This document shows positions 1 to 5,915 of a DNA stretch of 7,728 nt, in pieces. The translations under genes were made by a program, and so were the position numbers. The notes under the pieces were generated by a model. That model saw only the letters and a list, made by a program, of their open reading frames with translations. It did not search any database and had not been told where the DNA came from. The DNA comes from an uncultured archaeon A07HN63 (GTDB lineage Archaea > Halobacteriota > Halobacteria > Halobacteriales > Haloferacaceae), in contig KI543218.1 of the NCBI GenBank assembly GCA_000496215.1, forward strand, positions 51,435 to 59,162, in the 5' to 3' direction. The stretch's first letter is position 1. Every line of letters starts with the position of its first letter.

Positions 1-2
1 AG

Positions 3-896
3 GTTCTCGTAGCTGGCGGCAACGGCTTCATCGGCACGACCCTCGTCCCGGCGCTCATCGACGGTGGCCACGACGTGACGGTACTGGCACGCAACCCCGA
101 CAGCGACGACCTCCCCGACGCGGCCGACACAGCAAGCGGCGACGTGACGGCCTACGACTCCATCGAATCGGCTGTCGACGGTCACGACGCCGTCGTCAAC
201 CTTGTCGCGCTCTCGCCGCTGTTCAAACCGAAGGGCGGCGACGAAATGCACGACGAGGTCCACCGCCACGGGACCGAAAACCTCGTTCGTGCGGCCGAGG
301 CGGGCGGTGTCGAGCGGTTCGTCCAGATGAGTGCCCTCGGTGCCGACCCCAACGGCGCGACCGCCTACATTCGCGCGAAGGGACAGGCCGAGGGTCATGT
401 CACCGACTCTGACCTCGACTGGGTGATCGTCCGCCCGTCGGTCGTCTTCGGCGAGGGCGGCGAGTTCGTCTCCTTCACGAAGAAGCTCAAGGGAATGTTC
501 GCGCCCGGCCTGCCGATCTATCCGCTGCCCGGCGGCGGGAAAACCCGGTTCCAGCCGATCCACGTCGACGACCTCGTCGAGATGCTGGTCGAGACAGTCG
601 TCGACGACGATCACGTCGGCGAACGGTACGAACTCGGCGGCCCCGACAACCTCACGCTCCGGCAGATCACGAACATGGTGTACGACGCCGCAGGGAAATC
701 CGTCTCAATCGTCTCCGTGCCGATGCCGCTTGCCGGCATCGGCCTCACGCTCGGCGGAAAACTCCCTGGCTTCCCGATGGGGGCCGATCAGTACCGCTCG
801 CTGCAGTTCGACAACACGACCGACGACAACGACATCGGTGCCTTCGGCGTGAGCGACGGCGATCTCACCGGTCTCGACGCGTATCTGGGTGTCTGA
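3..896 (+). CDS. Atypical short-chain dehydrogenase/NAD-dependent epimerase, NDUFA9-like (5' partial)
   Basis: This is a predicted NAD(P)-binding oxidoreductase of the extended/atypical SDR superfamily, close to proteins annotated as complex I NDUFA9-subunit-like; its substrate cannot be read from sequence. The frame is open from base 3, so the start codon lies just outside the window and probably only one or a few residues are missing (297 residues visible). A GTG at 75 is internal. The visible N-terminus is the first Rossmann strand and glycine loop, VLVAGGNGFIGT (G-x-x-G-x-x-G at visible residues 5, 8 and 11). An SAxG segment (about residues 110-113) is followed by YIRAK, giving the YxxxK pair at about Y122 and K126. 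VRPSVVFG follows, a typical SDR block, then a substrate-side C-terminal domain. The protein is acidic, as in halophiles. It is followed by a 317-base gap, so it is not in an operon with cetZ1. Family assignment is good; a respiratory role is unproven. Confidence 0.85.
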   Translation, partial: VLVAGGNGFIGTTLVPALIDGGHDVTVLARNPDSDDLPDAADTASGDVTAYDSIESAVDGHDAVVNLVALSPLFKPKGGDEMHDEVHRHGTENLVRAAEAGGVERFVQMSALGADPNGATAYIRAKGQAEGHVTDSDLDWVIVRPSVVFGEGGEFVSFTKKLKGMFAPGLPIYPLPGGGKTRFQPIHVDDLVEMLVETVVDDDHVGERYELGGPDNLTLRQITNMVYDAAGKSVSIVSVPMPLAGIGLTLGGKLPGFPMGADQYRSLQFDNTTDDNDIGAFGVSDGDLTGLDAYLGV

Positions 897-936
897 CCCA
901 CGCTGAATCGACGGCGGTGCTGTCGCCGCGCGCGAG

Positions 937-946
937 TTGTATACAA
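937..946. promoter_or_regulatory. Perfect 10-base palindrome TTGTATACAA, possible operator
   Basis: TTGTATACAA is fully self-complementary and lies 41 bases after the stop of the SDR gene, at the edge of the AT-rich region. Dimeric helix-turn-helix regulators often bind such sites, but I do not recognise a named haloarchaeal operator. It is far upstream of the cetZ1 TATA box, so any role would be as an upstream site. Confidence 0.3.
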
Positions 947-983
947 GGCGCTATCTCGTTTCCGTCAGCGTATATATCCCGAC

Positions 984-1101
984 CGGTGATAGCCGATGGA
1001 GTTGCAATGTGTTATTTATTTGCTATTTAATTATCTCGTTTTTCGATGCGTGTACATTCAATTTTTAACTCAAGATATCAAATAAAATCGGCTAATCACC
1101 G
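984..1101. repeat. Split imperfect inverted repeat upstream of cetZ1
   Basis: The left arm CGGTGATAGCCGAT (984-997) is the reverse complement of the right arm ATCGGCTAATCACCG (1087-1101), except for one extra base in the right arm. The 89 bases between the arms are strongly AT-rich. The arms could be two binding sites for one regulator bridging a DNA loop, or a cruciform stem. The match is seen directly; the role is inference. Confidence 0.5.
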
Positions 1102-1160
1102 ATATAGGGTAAAAAGATGCATGAATATCCTGTCTCTCGTGACACCGTTTGAGCCACAAC

Positions 1161-1168
1161 TTTTATAC
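1161..1168 (+). promoter_or_regulatory. TATA box of cetZ1
   Basis: TTTTATAC is the best archaeal TATA-like box near cetZ1. Its centre predicts transcription starting near 1191, about 23 bases before the cetZ1 ATG. This would give a short leader, unlike the leaderless arrangement of cofG, cofH and purC. A weak Shine-Dalgarno-like GGAG (1196-1199) or GAGG (1199-1202) falls inside that leader. Confidence 0.65.
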
Positions 1169-1193
1169 CTACATTTCCACTGTTGTTCTTCCA

Positions 1194-1217
1194 ATGGAGA
1201 GGGATGTAGCGAAATGA
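1194..1217 (+). CDS. Candidate seven-codon leader ORF (MERDVAK) overlapping the cetZ1 start
   Basis: An ATG at 1194 opens a seven-codon frame whose TGA stop (1215-1217) overlaps the cetZ1 ATG (1214-1216) as ATGA. The predicted transcription start is close to 1191, so this mini-ORF would sit at the very 5' end of the mRNA and could be read from a nearly leaderless transcript, with cetZ1 then translated by termination-reinitiation. It may equally be chance; the geometry is the only evidence. Confidence 0.3.
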   Translation: MERDVAK

Positions 1218-2392
1218 AACTTGCCATGATCGGCTTCGGACAGGCCGGTGGAAAGATCGTCGACAGATTCCTTCAGTACGACAAGGAGACCGGCTCCAAC
1301 ATCGTCCGCGCGGCTGTCGCGGTCAACTCCGCGAAAGCGGACCTCATGGGACTGGAACACATCCCAGAGGACCAGCGTATCCTCATCGGTCAGTCGCGAG
1401 TCAAAGGCCACGGCGTCGGTGCTGACAACGAACTCGGCGCGGAAATCGCCGAAGAGGATATCGACGAGGTCCAGTCAGCCATCGATTCGATCCCGGTCCA
1501 CGAGGTCGACGCGTTCCTCGTCGTCGCCGGCCTCGGCGGCGGCACCGGCTCCGGCGGCGCGCCCGTCATCTCGAAACACCTCAAACGGATCTACACCGAG
1601 CCCGTCTACGGGCTGGGTATCCTGCCCGGCAGCGATGAGGGTGGGATCTACACGCTCAACGCGGCGCGGTCGTTCCAGACGTTCGTCCGCGAGGTCGACA
1701 ACCTGCTCGTCTTCGATAACGACGCGTGGCGAAAGACCGGCGAATCCGTGCAGGGCGGCTACGAGGAGATCAACGCCGAGATCGTCAAGCGGTTCGGCGT
1801 GCTGTTCAGTGCCGGCGAGGTCGGCGAGGGTGAGGAGGTCGCCGAGAGCGTCGTCGACTCCTCTGAGATCATCAACACGCTGCAGGGTGGTGGTGTCACC
1901 ACGGTCGGCTACGCCGAGGAGGAGGTCGAAACCTCGTCGTCCGGCGGGTTGCTCTCGAAGTTCACCGGCAGCGACGACGCCGAGGATCTCGACAGCGCCA
2001 ACACCACAAACCGGATCACGAGTCTCGTCCGGAAAGCTGCCCTCGGTCGGCTGACACTGCCCTGCGAGATTGACGGCACCGAGCGCGCGCTCGTCGTGCT
2101 GGGCGGGCCGTCGCAGTACCTCAACCGGAAAGGCATCGAGCGCGGTCGGAAGTGGCTCGAAGAGCAGACCGGCAGCATGGAGGTCCGCGGCGGCGACTAC
2201 CCGACCGAGCGACGCGGGAAGGTTTCCAGCGTCGTTCTGCTGTCGGGCGTGACGAACGTCCCCCGGATCAAGGAACTGCAGGAGGTTGCCATCGAGGCAC
2301 AGGACAACATCGACGAGATCAATCAGGAGAGCGAAGAGCAACTTGACGATCTCGTCAACGACGACAGCGACGAGCTCGAATCGCTGTTCTAA
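1214..2392 (+). CDS. cetZ1: CetZ1, tubulin/FtsZ-superfamily cytoskeletal GTPase
   Basis: CetZ1 is a GTP-dependent, filament-forming protein of haloarchaea; in Haloferax volcanii it controls cell shape and is needed for rod formation and motility. The 392-residue protein starts MKLAMIGFGQAGGK, giving the T1 nucleotide loop at residues 7-14. The tubulin signature GGGTGSG (T4 loop) is at 108-114. The T7 region reads VVDSSEIINTL, and its glutamate falls at residue 218, the same number as the catalytic-loop residue studied in H. volcanii CetZ1. A variable acidic, Gly/Ser-rich stretch (about 234-262) precedes the conserved second domain (NRITSLVRKAALGRL). The C-terminus is the acidic tail DDLVNDDSDELESLF, ending in the CetZ1-type ELESLF. 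I chose the ATG at 1214 because family homology begins there; the upstream in-frame ATG at 1046 would add 56 non-homologous residues. Identification as CetZ1 rather than another CetZ rests on recalled similarity along the whole length. Confidence 0.95.
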   Translation: MKLAMIGFGQAGGKIVDRFLQYDKETGSNIVRAAVAVNSAKADLMGLEHIPEDQRILIGQSRVKGHGVGADNELGAEIAEEDIDEVQSAIDSIPVHEVDAFLVVAGLGGGTGSGGAPVISKHLKRIYTEPVYGLGILPGSDEGGIYTLNAARSFQTFVREVDNLLVFDNDAWRKTGESVQGGYEEINAEIVKRFGVLFSAGEVGEGEEVAESVVDSSEIINTLQGGGVTTVGYAEEEVETSSSGGLLSKFTGSDDAEDLDSANTTNRITSLVRKAALGRLTLPCEIDGTERALVVLGGPSQYLNRKGIERGRKWLEEQTGSMEVRGGDYPTERRGKVSSVVLLSGVTNVPRIKELQEVAIEAQDNIDEINQESEEQLDDLVNDDSDELESLF

Positions 2393-2428
2393 TCCCTTCG
2401 CGGTTCTCGTTTTCACGCACGCTACTCG

Positions 2429-3050
2429 ATGCGTAGCCTCATCCCCTTCGCAGCTACCGAGCCGAAAACCCGTCTTGCTCCCGTTCTCGCTCCCGACGAG
2501 CGGGCGGCATTCGCTCGGGTCATGCTGTCGTCGGTCGTCGAGACGGTGATCGCAGCCGACTTCGAGCCGACCGTTCTCGCGACGGCACAGATCACCGACC
2601 CACTACCAGCAGCCGCGTCGACCGTCGTCGACGACCAGCCGCTGACGGCCGCGGTCAACGAGCAACTCGCCGACGGTACTCCGACGCTCGTGGTGATGGC
2701 GGATTTGCCCCTGCTCCGTGCGACCGACATCCACGACCTCGTCGGCACCGACGCCGATCTCACCATCGCCCCCGGCCTCGGCGGCGGCACCAACGCCTTC
2801 TGCACCCGCGAGCCGGCGTTTCGGGTCGACTACCACGGCGCGTCGTATCTCGATCACTGCGAGATTGCCGCCGACTGCGGCGCGACCGTCGAAACCGTCG
2901 ACTCCACGACGACTGGCTACCGATATCGACGAGCCGGCTGACCTGGCCGAGGTGTTGATCCACGGCGACGGTGCGGCCCGTGAGTGGCTCGTCGACGCCG
3001 GCTTCGAACTCGACACCGACGACGGCCGGGTCGGTGTTCGGCGGCAGTAG
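2429..3050 (+). pseudogene. cofC: cofC, 2-phospho-L-lactate guanylyltransferase, frameshifted near 2909
   Basis: CofC joins GTP (GMP donor) to 2-phospho-L-lactate, or to phosphoenolpyruvate in some lineages, making the activated side chain for coenzyme F420. The N-terminal part (MRSLIPFAATEPKTRLAPVL, then VVMADLPLL, PGLGGGTNAF and FRVDYHGASYLDH) is typical haloarchaeal CofC with a GT-A-like nucleotidyltransferase fold. After GAC TCC ACG (2900-2908) the frame runs to TGA at 2939-2941, giving 170 residues with a non-homologous end. The next frame from 2910 continues RLATDIDEPADLAEVL and ends at TAG 3048-3050. Dropping one base (for example A2909) restores a 206-residue protein of normal size. 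The gene is either broken or affected by a sequence error; no slippery site for recoding is evident. It lies 36 bases after cetZ1 with no good TATA box at -27, so it may be co-transcribed with cetZ1. Confidence 0.88.
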
Positions 3051-3098
3051 TGGCGAGCGGCGGCCGGGTCGGCGGCGGGCCTGACCGCGGCCGAGCGG

Positions 3099-3103
3099 TT
3101 TTT
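3099..3103 (+). promoter_or_regulatory. TATA-like T-tract of cofG (leaderless)
   Basis: The T run in GGTTTTTGCG is the only AT-rich spot in the GC-rich gap between cofC and cofG, and its centre lies 27 bases before the cofG ATG. That spacing predicts transcription starting at or next to the start codon. It supports the ATG at 3128 over the upstream in-frame start. Confidence 0.6.
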
Positions 3104-3127
3104 GCGCCTTGCGGTTCGACCTCCGGT

Positions 3128-4288
3128 ATGTTCCCGGCGGCCGAGGCGTACGATATCGACATCGCGGTCGATGAGTCGGCCGTCGACGCGTTGCTGGCTG
3201 TCGAGCCGGCCGATATCGACCCGCCGACCGAACTCACCTTCGCGCGGAACGTGTTCGTCCCGCTGACGACCGCCTGTCGGTACACCTGTAGCTACTGCAC
3301 CTACTACGACGTGCCCGGCGAGGCGACGCTGATGTCGCCGGAAGCGATCCGTGATGTCGTCCAGACCGGCGTTGCCGCTGGCTGTACGGAGGCCCTGTTC
3401 ACGTTCGGCGACAAACCAGACGACCGCTATACAGCGATTCACGACCAGCTTGACGAGTGGGGGTACGATTCGATCATCGACTATCTCTACGCCGCCTGCG
3501 AGATCGCGCTCGACGAGGGCCTGCTCCCGCACTCGAATCCCGGCGATATCACCCAGTCGGAGTTCCGCCGCCTGCGCGAGGTCAACAGCTCGATGGGCGT
3601 GATGCTGGAGACGACCGCCGATGTCGACGCCCACAGCGGCGGCCGGCGGAAGACACCCGGCCAGCGGCTCAACACGATCCGGGCGGCCGGCCGCGAGGGC
3701 GTGCCGTTCACCACGGGCCTGCTCGTCGGCATCGGCGAGACGTGGCGCGACCGCGCCGAGAGCCTGCTGGCGATCCGCGAGTTACACGAGCGCTTCGATC
3801 ACGTACAGGAAGTCATCGTTCAGAACGTCGTACCCAACGAGCGCTCGGATTTCGAGCAGCCGTCGGTCGAGACGATGCGGCGAGCGGTGGCGATGGCCCG
3901 CGCTGCGTTGCCCGAGGAAATCTCGGTACAGGTCCCGCCGAACCTCTCGCCAACCGGCGCGTTGATCGACTGCGGTGTCGACGATCTCGGTGGCGTCTCG
4001 CCGATCACCGACGACTACATCAATCCCGACTACGCGTGGCCCGCGCTCGACGAACTCCAGTCGATCGCCGACGACGCGGGGCTGCCGCTGTACGAACGCT
4101 TGCCGGTCTACGACCGCTATCTGCCCGCCGACTGTCGGCGTCGCCCTGTCGCCGCTGCCGACGAGCCAGCCGCACACGGATCGTGGCTCTCGCCGGCCGT
4201 TCGCTCGGCGATCACCGCCAGCACCGACGCTGCGCGGCGGTATCGCGCGGTCGCCGCCCGCGAGCGACAGCCGGTCTCACAGTCGTGA
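3128..4288 (+). CDS. cofG: CofG, FO synthase subunit 1 (radical SAM)
   Basis: CofG is the 7,8-didemethyl-8-hydroxy-5-deazariboflavin (FO) synthase subunit that uses a radical S-adenosylmethionine reaction to complete the deazaflavin ring from the intermediate supplied by CofH. The 386-residue protein carries the radical SAM cluster motif CRYTCSYC (C50, C54, C57; CX3CX2C). Family blocks follow: EALFTFGDKPDDRY, LLPHSNPGD, MGVMLETTADVDAHSGG, TPGQRLNTI, FTTGLLVGIGE, HVQEVIVQNVVPNE and VQVPPNLSPT. The C-terminal part (DDLGGVSPITDDYINPDYAWP, split by family conservation) is also standard. The ATG at 3128 is preferred because homology starts there and a TATA-like box sits 27 bases upstream; an in-frame extension to 2984 would read through the end of cofC out of frame. 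The gene runs tail to tail with cofH, 44 bases apart, and follows cofC by 77 bases. The last 50 or so residues are Ala/Arg-rich and probably variable. Confidence 0.95.
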   Translation: MFPAAEAYDIDIAVDESAVDALLAVEPADIDPPTELTFARNVFVPLTTACRYTCSYCTYYDVPGEATLMSPEAIRDVVQTGVAAGCTEALFTFGDKPDDRYTAIHDQLDEWGYDSIIDYLYAACEIALDEGLLPHSNPGDITQSEFRRLREVNSSMGVMLETTADVDAHSGGRRKTPGQRLNTIRAAGREGVPFTTGLLVGIGETWRDRAESLLAIRELHERFDHVQEVIVQNVVPNERSDFEQPSVETMRRAVAMARAALPEEISVQVPPNLSPTGALIDCGVDDLGGVSPITDDYINPDYAWPALDELQSIADDAGLPLYERLPVYDRYLPADCRRRPVAAADEPAAHGSWLSPAVRSAITASTDAARRYRAVAARERQPVSQS

Positions 4289-4332
4289 CGTGATCGGTCT
4301 CTCGCGCTCCCTCTGCCAGCACCGTTTCTCGG

Positions 4333-5796
4333 TCAGTCGTCGGCGGCGACAGGTTCCTCGTCGGCCGCCGGGAGCAGCGGTGTGCCGTCGGCTCGCGGGC
4401 CGAGCGCGGGGCCGTAGCTGTCGTCACTGTCGCCCGCGACGTTGATCGGCCGTTTGGTCCGGTAGTCGGTCGACCGCTCGACGGGCCGGCGGCCGATGGC
4501 GTCGATCATCTCCACGTAGTCGGCGACGCTGCGGAACTCGCCGTAGCTCCCGCCGGCGCGCTTGGTTATCTCTTCGGAGAGGATCGTCCCCATGAAATCG
4601 TTCGCGCCGCAGTTCAGCAGTTTGAGTCCCTTCGCGTCGCCGTATTTGACCCACGAGCTCTGGATGTTGTCGATGTTGTCGAAAAAGAGCCGCGAGACGG
4701 CGATCATCAGCTCGTCCTCGGCGTCACTCGCGCCGCCGTCGACGACGCCGTGCTCGTAGAGCGGCGTGTTCTGGTGGACGAAGGAGAGCGGCACGAACTC
4801 GCGGATACCGCCGGTGCGATCCTGCAGGTCGCGAACGCGCTTGAGGTGCATTGCCCGATGCATGGCGTTGTCGACGTGGCCGTACATGATCGTCGCCGTC
4901 GTATCGAGGCCGGCGGCCATCGCGCCCTCCATCGCCTCGATCCACTCGCCGGAACCGATTTTCCCCGGGCAGACCACGTCGCGGACCTCCTCGACGAGGA
5001 TTTCAGCGGCCGTGCCGGGCGCGGAATCGAGGCCGGCCTCGCGGAGTCGACTGTACACGTCTTCGTAGCTCCAGTCGGTTCCGCGGCGGGCGTGGTAGGC
5101 CTCCTCGGGCGTGATCGAGTGGACGTGAATCCCGTCGACCGACATCGCGTCGATCTGGTCGACGTAGGTACCGGGATCGGTCTCGTAGACAGCCGGTGGC
5201 TTGTAGTTCACTTCGCGGGCGGGCTCGTCGTAGCCGGCCAGTATCTCGTGGTGCTCGTCGTCGAGCGCGAACGCCGGGTGTAGGCCGGAGACCGAACAGA
5301 CCTCCGAGATGCCCATATCGAGCCCGTCCTCGACGATCCGGCGGGAGTCGGCGGGCGTCTTGGTGAAGCCAGCGTGCTCGGCGTCGTGGTCGGCGTCTCG
5401 CGGGTCGCTCTGCTCCCCGCTCGATCCGTCCGAGGCGCGGCGCTTCGCTTGCGCCTCGCGCTCGAACTGGTGGGCGGTGTCCTTGAAATTACAGAACAGA
5501 CAGCCGACGTTGCAGGCGGTGGTGACGTTGTTGTTGAGATTGGCGACGAACGTCACGTCGTCGCCGACCTCTTCGGCGCGCCGTCGGTCGGCGAGTTCGA
5601 GAACCGCCTCCTTGCGCTCGCGGTCGATACCGTCGCGGTCGGTGCCGGTGGTCAGGAGTTCGACGGCGTCGTCGACGGTCAGCCGGTCGCCGTCCCGTGC
5701 CTTGGCAAGGGCGTTCTCGAAGGCTTGGTCGCTCGCGGGGACGTGCTCGAAGCTGATGTCGTCCGGCGAGAGGTCGGCGGCCGACCGGCCAGTCAT
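4333..5796 (-). CDS. cofH: CofH, FO synthase subunit 2 (radical SAM)
   Basis: CofH (5-amino-6-(D-ribitylamino)uracil--L-tyrosine 4-hydroxyphenyl transferase) uses radical SAM chemistry to transfer the tyrosine-derived hydroxybenzyl group to the pyrimidine precursor, giving the intermediate that CofG converts to FO. The 487-residue protein has an N-terminal helical region, then CNVGCLFCNF (C95, C99, C102; CX3CX2C). Later family blocks are EVCSVSGLHP, DGIHVHSITPEE, APGTAAEILVEEVRDVVCPGK, TATIMYGHVDN and EFVPLSFVHQNTPL. After them come IQSSWVKYG and NCGANDFMGTILSEEITKRAGG. It is long for the family: residues about 115-141 form a polar, low-complexity insert just after the cluster motif, and the C-terminal 35 residues are an acidic tail. 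The start is supported by a TATA box 27 bases upstream. It is divergent from purC and convergent with cofG, so the two FO synthase subunits are transcribed separately. Confidence 0.95.
   Translation of the reverse strand: MTGRSAADLSPDDISFEHVPASDQAFENALAKARDGDRLTVDDAVELLTTGTDRDGIDRERKEAVLELADRRRAEEVGDDVTFVANLNNNVTTACNVGCLFCNFKDTAHQFEREAQAKRRASDGSSGEQSDPRDADHDAEHAGFTKTPADSRRIVEDGLDMGISEVCSVSGLHPAFALDDEHHEILAGYDEPAREVNYKPPAVYETDPGTYVDQIDAMSVDGIHVHSITPEEAYHARRGTDWSYEDVYSRLREAGLDSAPGTAAEILVEEVRDVVCPGKIGSGEWIEAMEGAMAAGLDTTATIMYGHVDNAMHRAMHLKRVRDLQDRTGGIREFVPLSFVHQNTPLYEHGVVDGGASDAEDELMIAVSRLFFDNIDNIQSSWVKYGDAKGLKLLNCGANDFMGTILSEEITKRAGGSYGEFRSVADYVEMIDAIGRRPVERSTDYRTKRPINVAGDSDDSYGPALGPRADGTPLLPAADEEPVAADD
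5374..5454 (-). repeat. Low-complexity insert within cofH, possible captured repeat
   Basis: This segment encodes cofH residues about 115-141, including KRRASDGSSGEQSDPRDADH. It breaks the usual spacing between the iron-sulfur cysteines and the next conserved block. Its DNA overlaps a hairpin-forming inverted repeat at 5431-5458. The peptide is hydrophilic and looks like a tolerated surface loop. I have an unverified impression that similar peptides recur in unrelated haloarchaeal proteins, which would suit a small mobile or recombining repeat kept in frame. Confidence 0.4.
5431..5458. repeat. Perfect 8-base inverted repeat inside cofH
   Basis: CGAGGCGC at 5431-5438 pairs with GCGCCTCG at 5451-5458 across a 12-base loop (GGCGCTTCGCTT). 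It lies at one edge of the variable cofH insert. Inverted repeats of this length are common by chance in GC-rich DNA; its position at the insert edge is what makes it notable. Confidence 0.5.
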
Positions 5797-5819
5797 AGTT
5801 CGAATCTCGGCCGTCCCGA

Positions 5820-5827
5820 TTAAAAAG
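5820..5827 (-). promoter_or_regulatory. TATA box of cofH (leaderless)
   Basis: Read on the minus strand this is CTTTTTAA, centred about 27 bases before the cofH ATG at 5796. The spacing predicts transcription starting at the start codon, the usual leaderless haloarchaeal arrangement. Confidence 0.65.
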
Positions 5828-5884
5828 CGGTCGGTCGCGGTGGCCCCCGCCGGTGTCGCGGCGCGAGGGGCGCGGAACTGAAAG

Positions 5885-5891
5885 CTTGATA
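5885..5891 (+). promoter_or_regulatory. TATA-like box of purC (leaderless)
   Basis: CTTGATA is centred about 27 bases before the purC ATG at 5916, again predicting a leaderless mRNA. It sits roughly 65 bases from the divergent cofH box, so both promoters share the 119-base gap. No clear operator was seen between them. Confidence 0.5.
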
Positions 5892-5915
5892 GGCGTGGCC
5901 GCCGCCGGTTGGCCC

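Larger units (their letters stand above)
897..1213. other. AT-rich intergenic regulatory region upstream of cetZ1
   Basis: This 317-base stretch holds no convincing gene. From about 937 to 1190 it is much richer in A+T than the flanking genes. It contains a 10-base palindrome at 937-946, a repeated 10-mer TATCTCGTTT (952-961 and 1032-1041), a split inverted repeat (984-997 with 1087-1101) and the cetZ1 TATA box at 1161-1168. The frame of cetZ1 stays open upstream to an ATG at 1046, but that extension is not CetZ-like and runs through the promoter. The composition and symmetric motifs suggest a control region for cetZ1. Confidence 0.7.

Noticed and set aside
912..928. Short hairpin CGGCG/CGCCG after the SDR gene as a terminator
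   Set aside because: It has only five pairs in GC-rich DNA and no following T-tract; too weak to call.
1046..1213. Upstream in-frame extension of cetZ1 starting at 1046
   Set aside because: The added 56 residues are basic and unlike CetZ, and would be encoded upstream of and across the TATA box. CetZ1 homology begins at the ATG at 1214.
1475..2416. Long minus-strand ORF of 313 codons antisense to cetZ1
   Set aside because: It mirrors cetZ1, whose protein is recognised over its full length. Such antisense frames are routine in GC-rich haloarchaeal DNA, and the translation shows no family motifs.
2900..2915. Programmed +1 ribosomal frameshifting in cofC
   Set aside because: The shift would have to occur at ACG followed by A, with no evident slippery run, rare codon or stop codon in the A site; a real insertion or a sequence error is simpler.
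2984..3127. Upstream in-frame extension of cofG
   Set aside because: The added 48 residues are Arg-rich out-of-frame reading of the cofC 3' end, and the TATA-like box lies 27 bases before 3128.
2603..3634. Long minus-strand ORF of 343 codons antisense to cofC and cofG
   Set aside because: It overlaps two recognised genes and has no recognisable domain or promoter; it is a composition artefact.
3457..4293. Plus-strand ORF of 278 codons overlapping cofG
   Set aside because: It is a very Arg-rich shadow frame of cofG without family motifs.
4750..5283. Plus-strand ORF of 177 codons antisense to cofH
   Set aside because: It lies inside cofH, which is recognised over its whole length; shadow frame.
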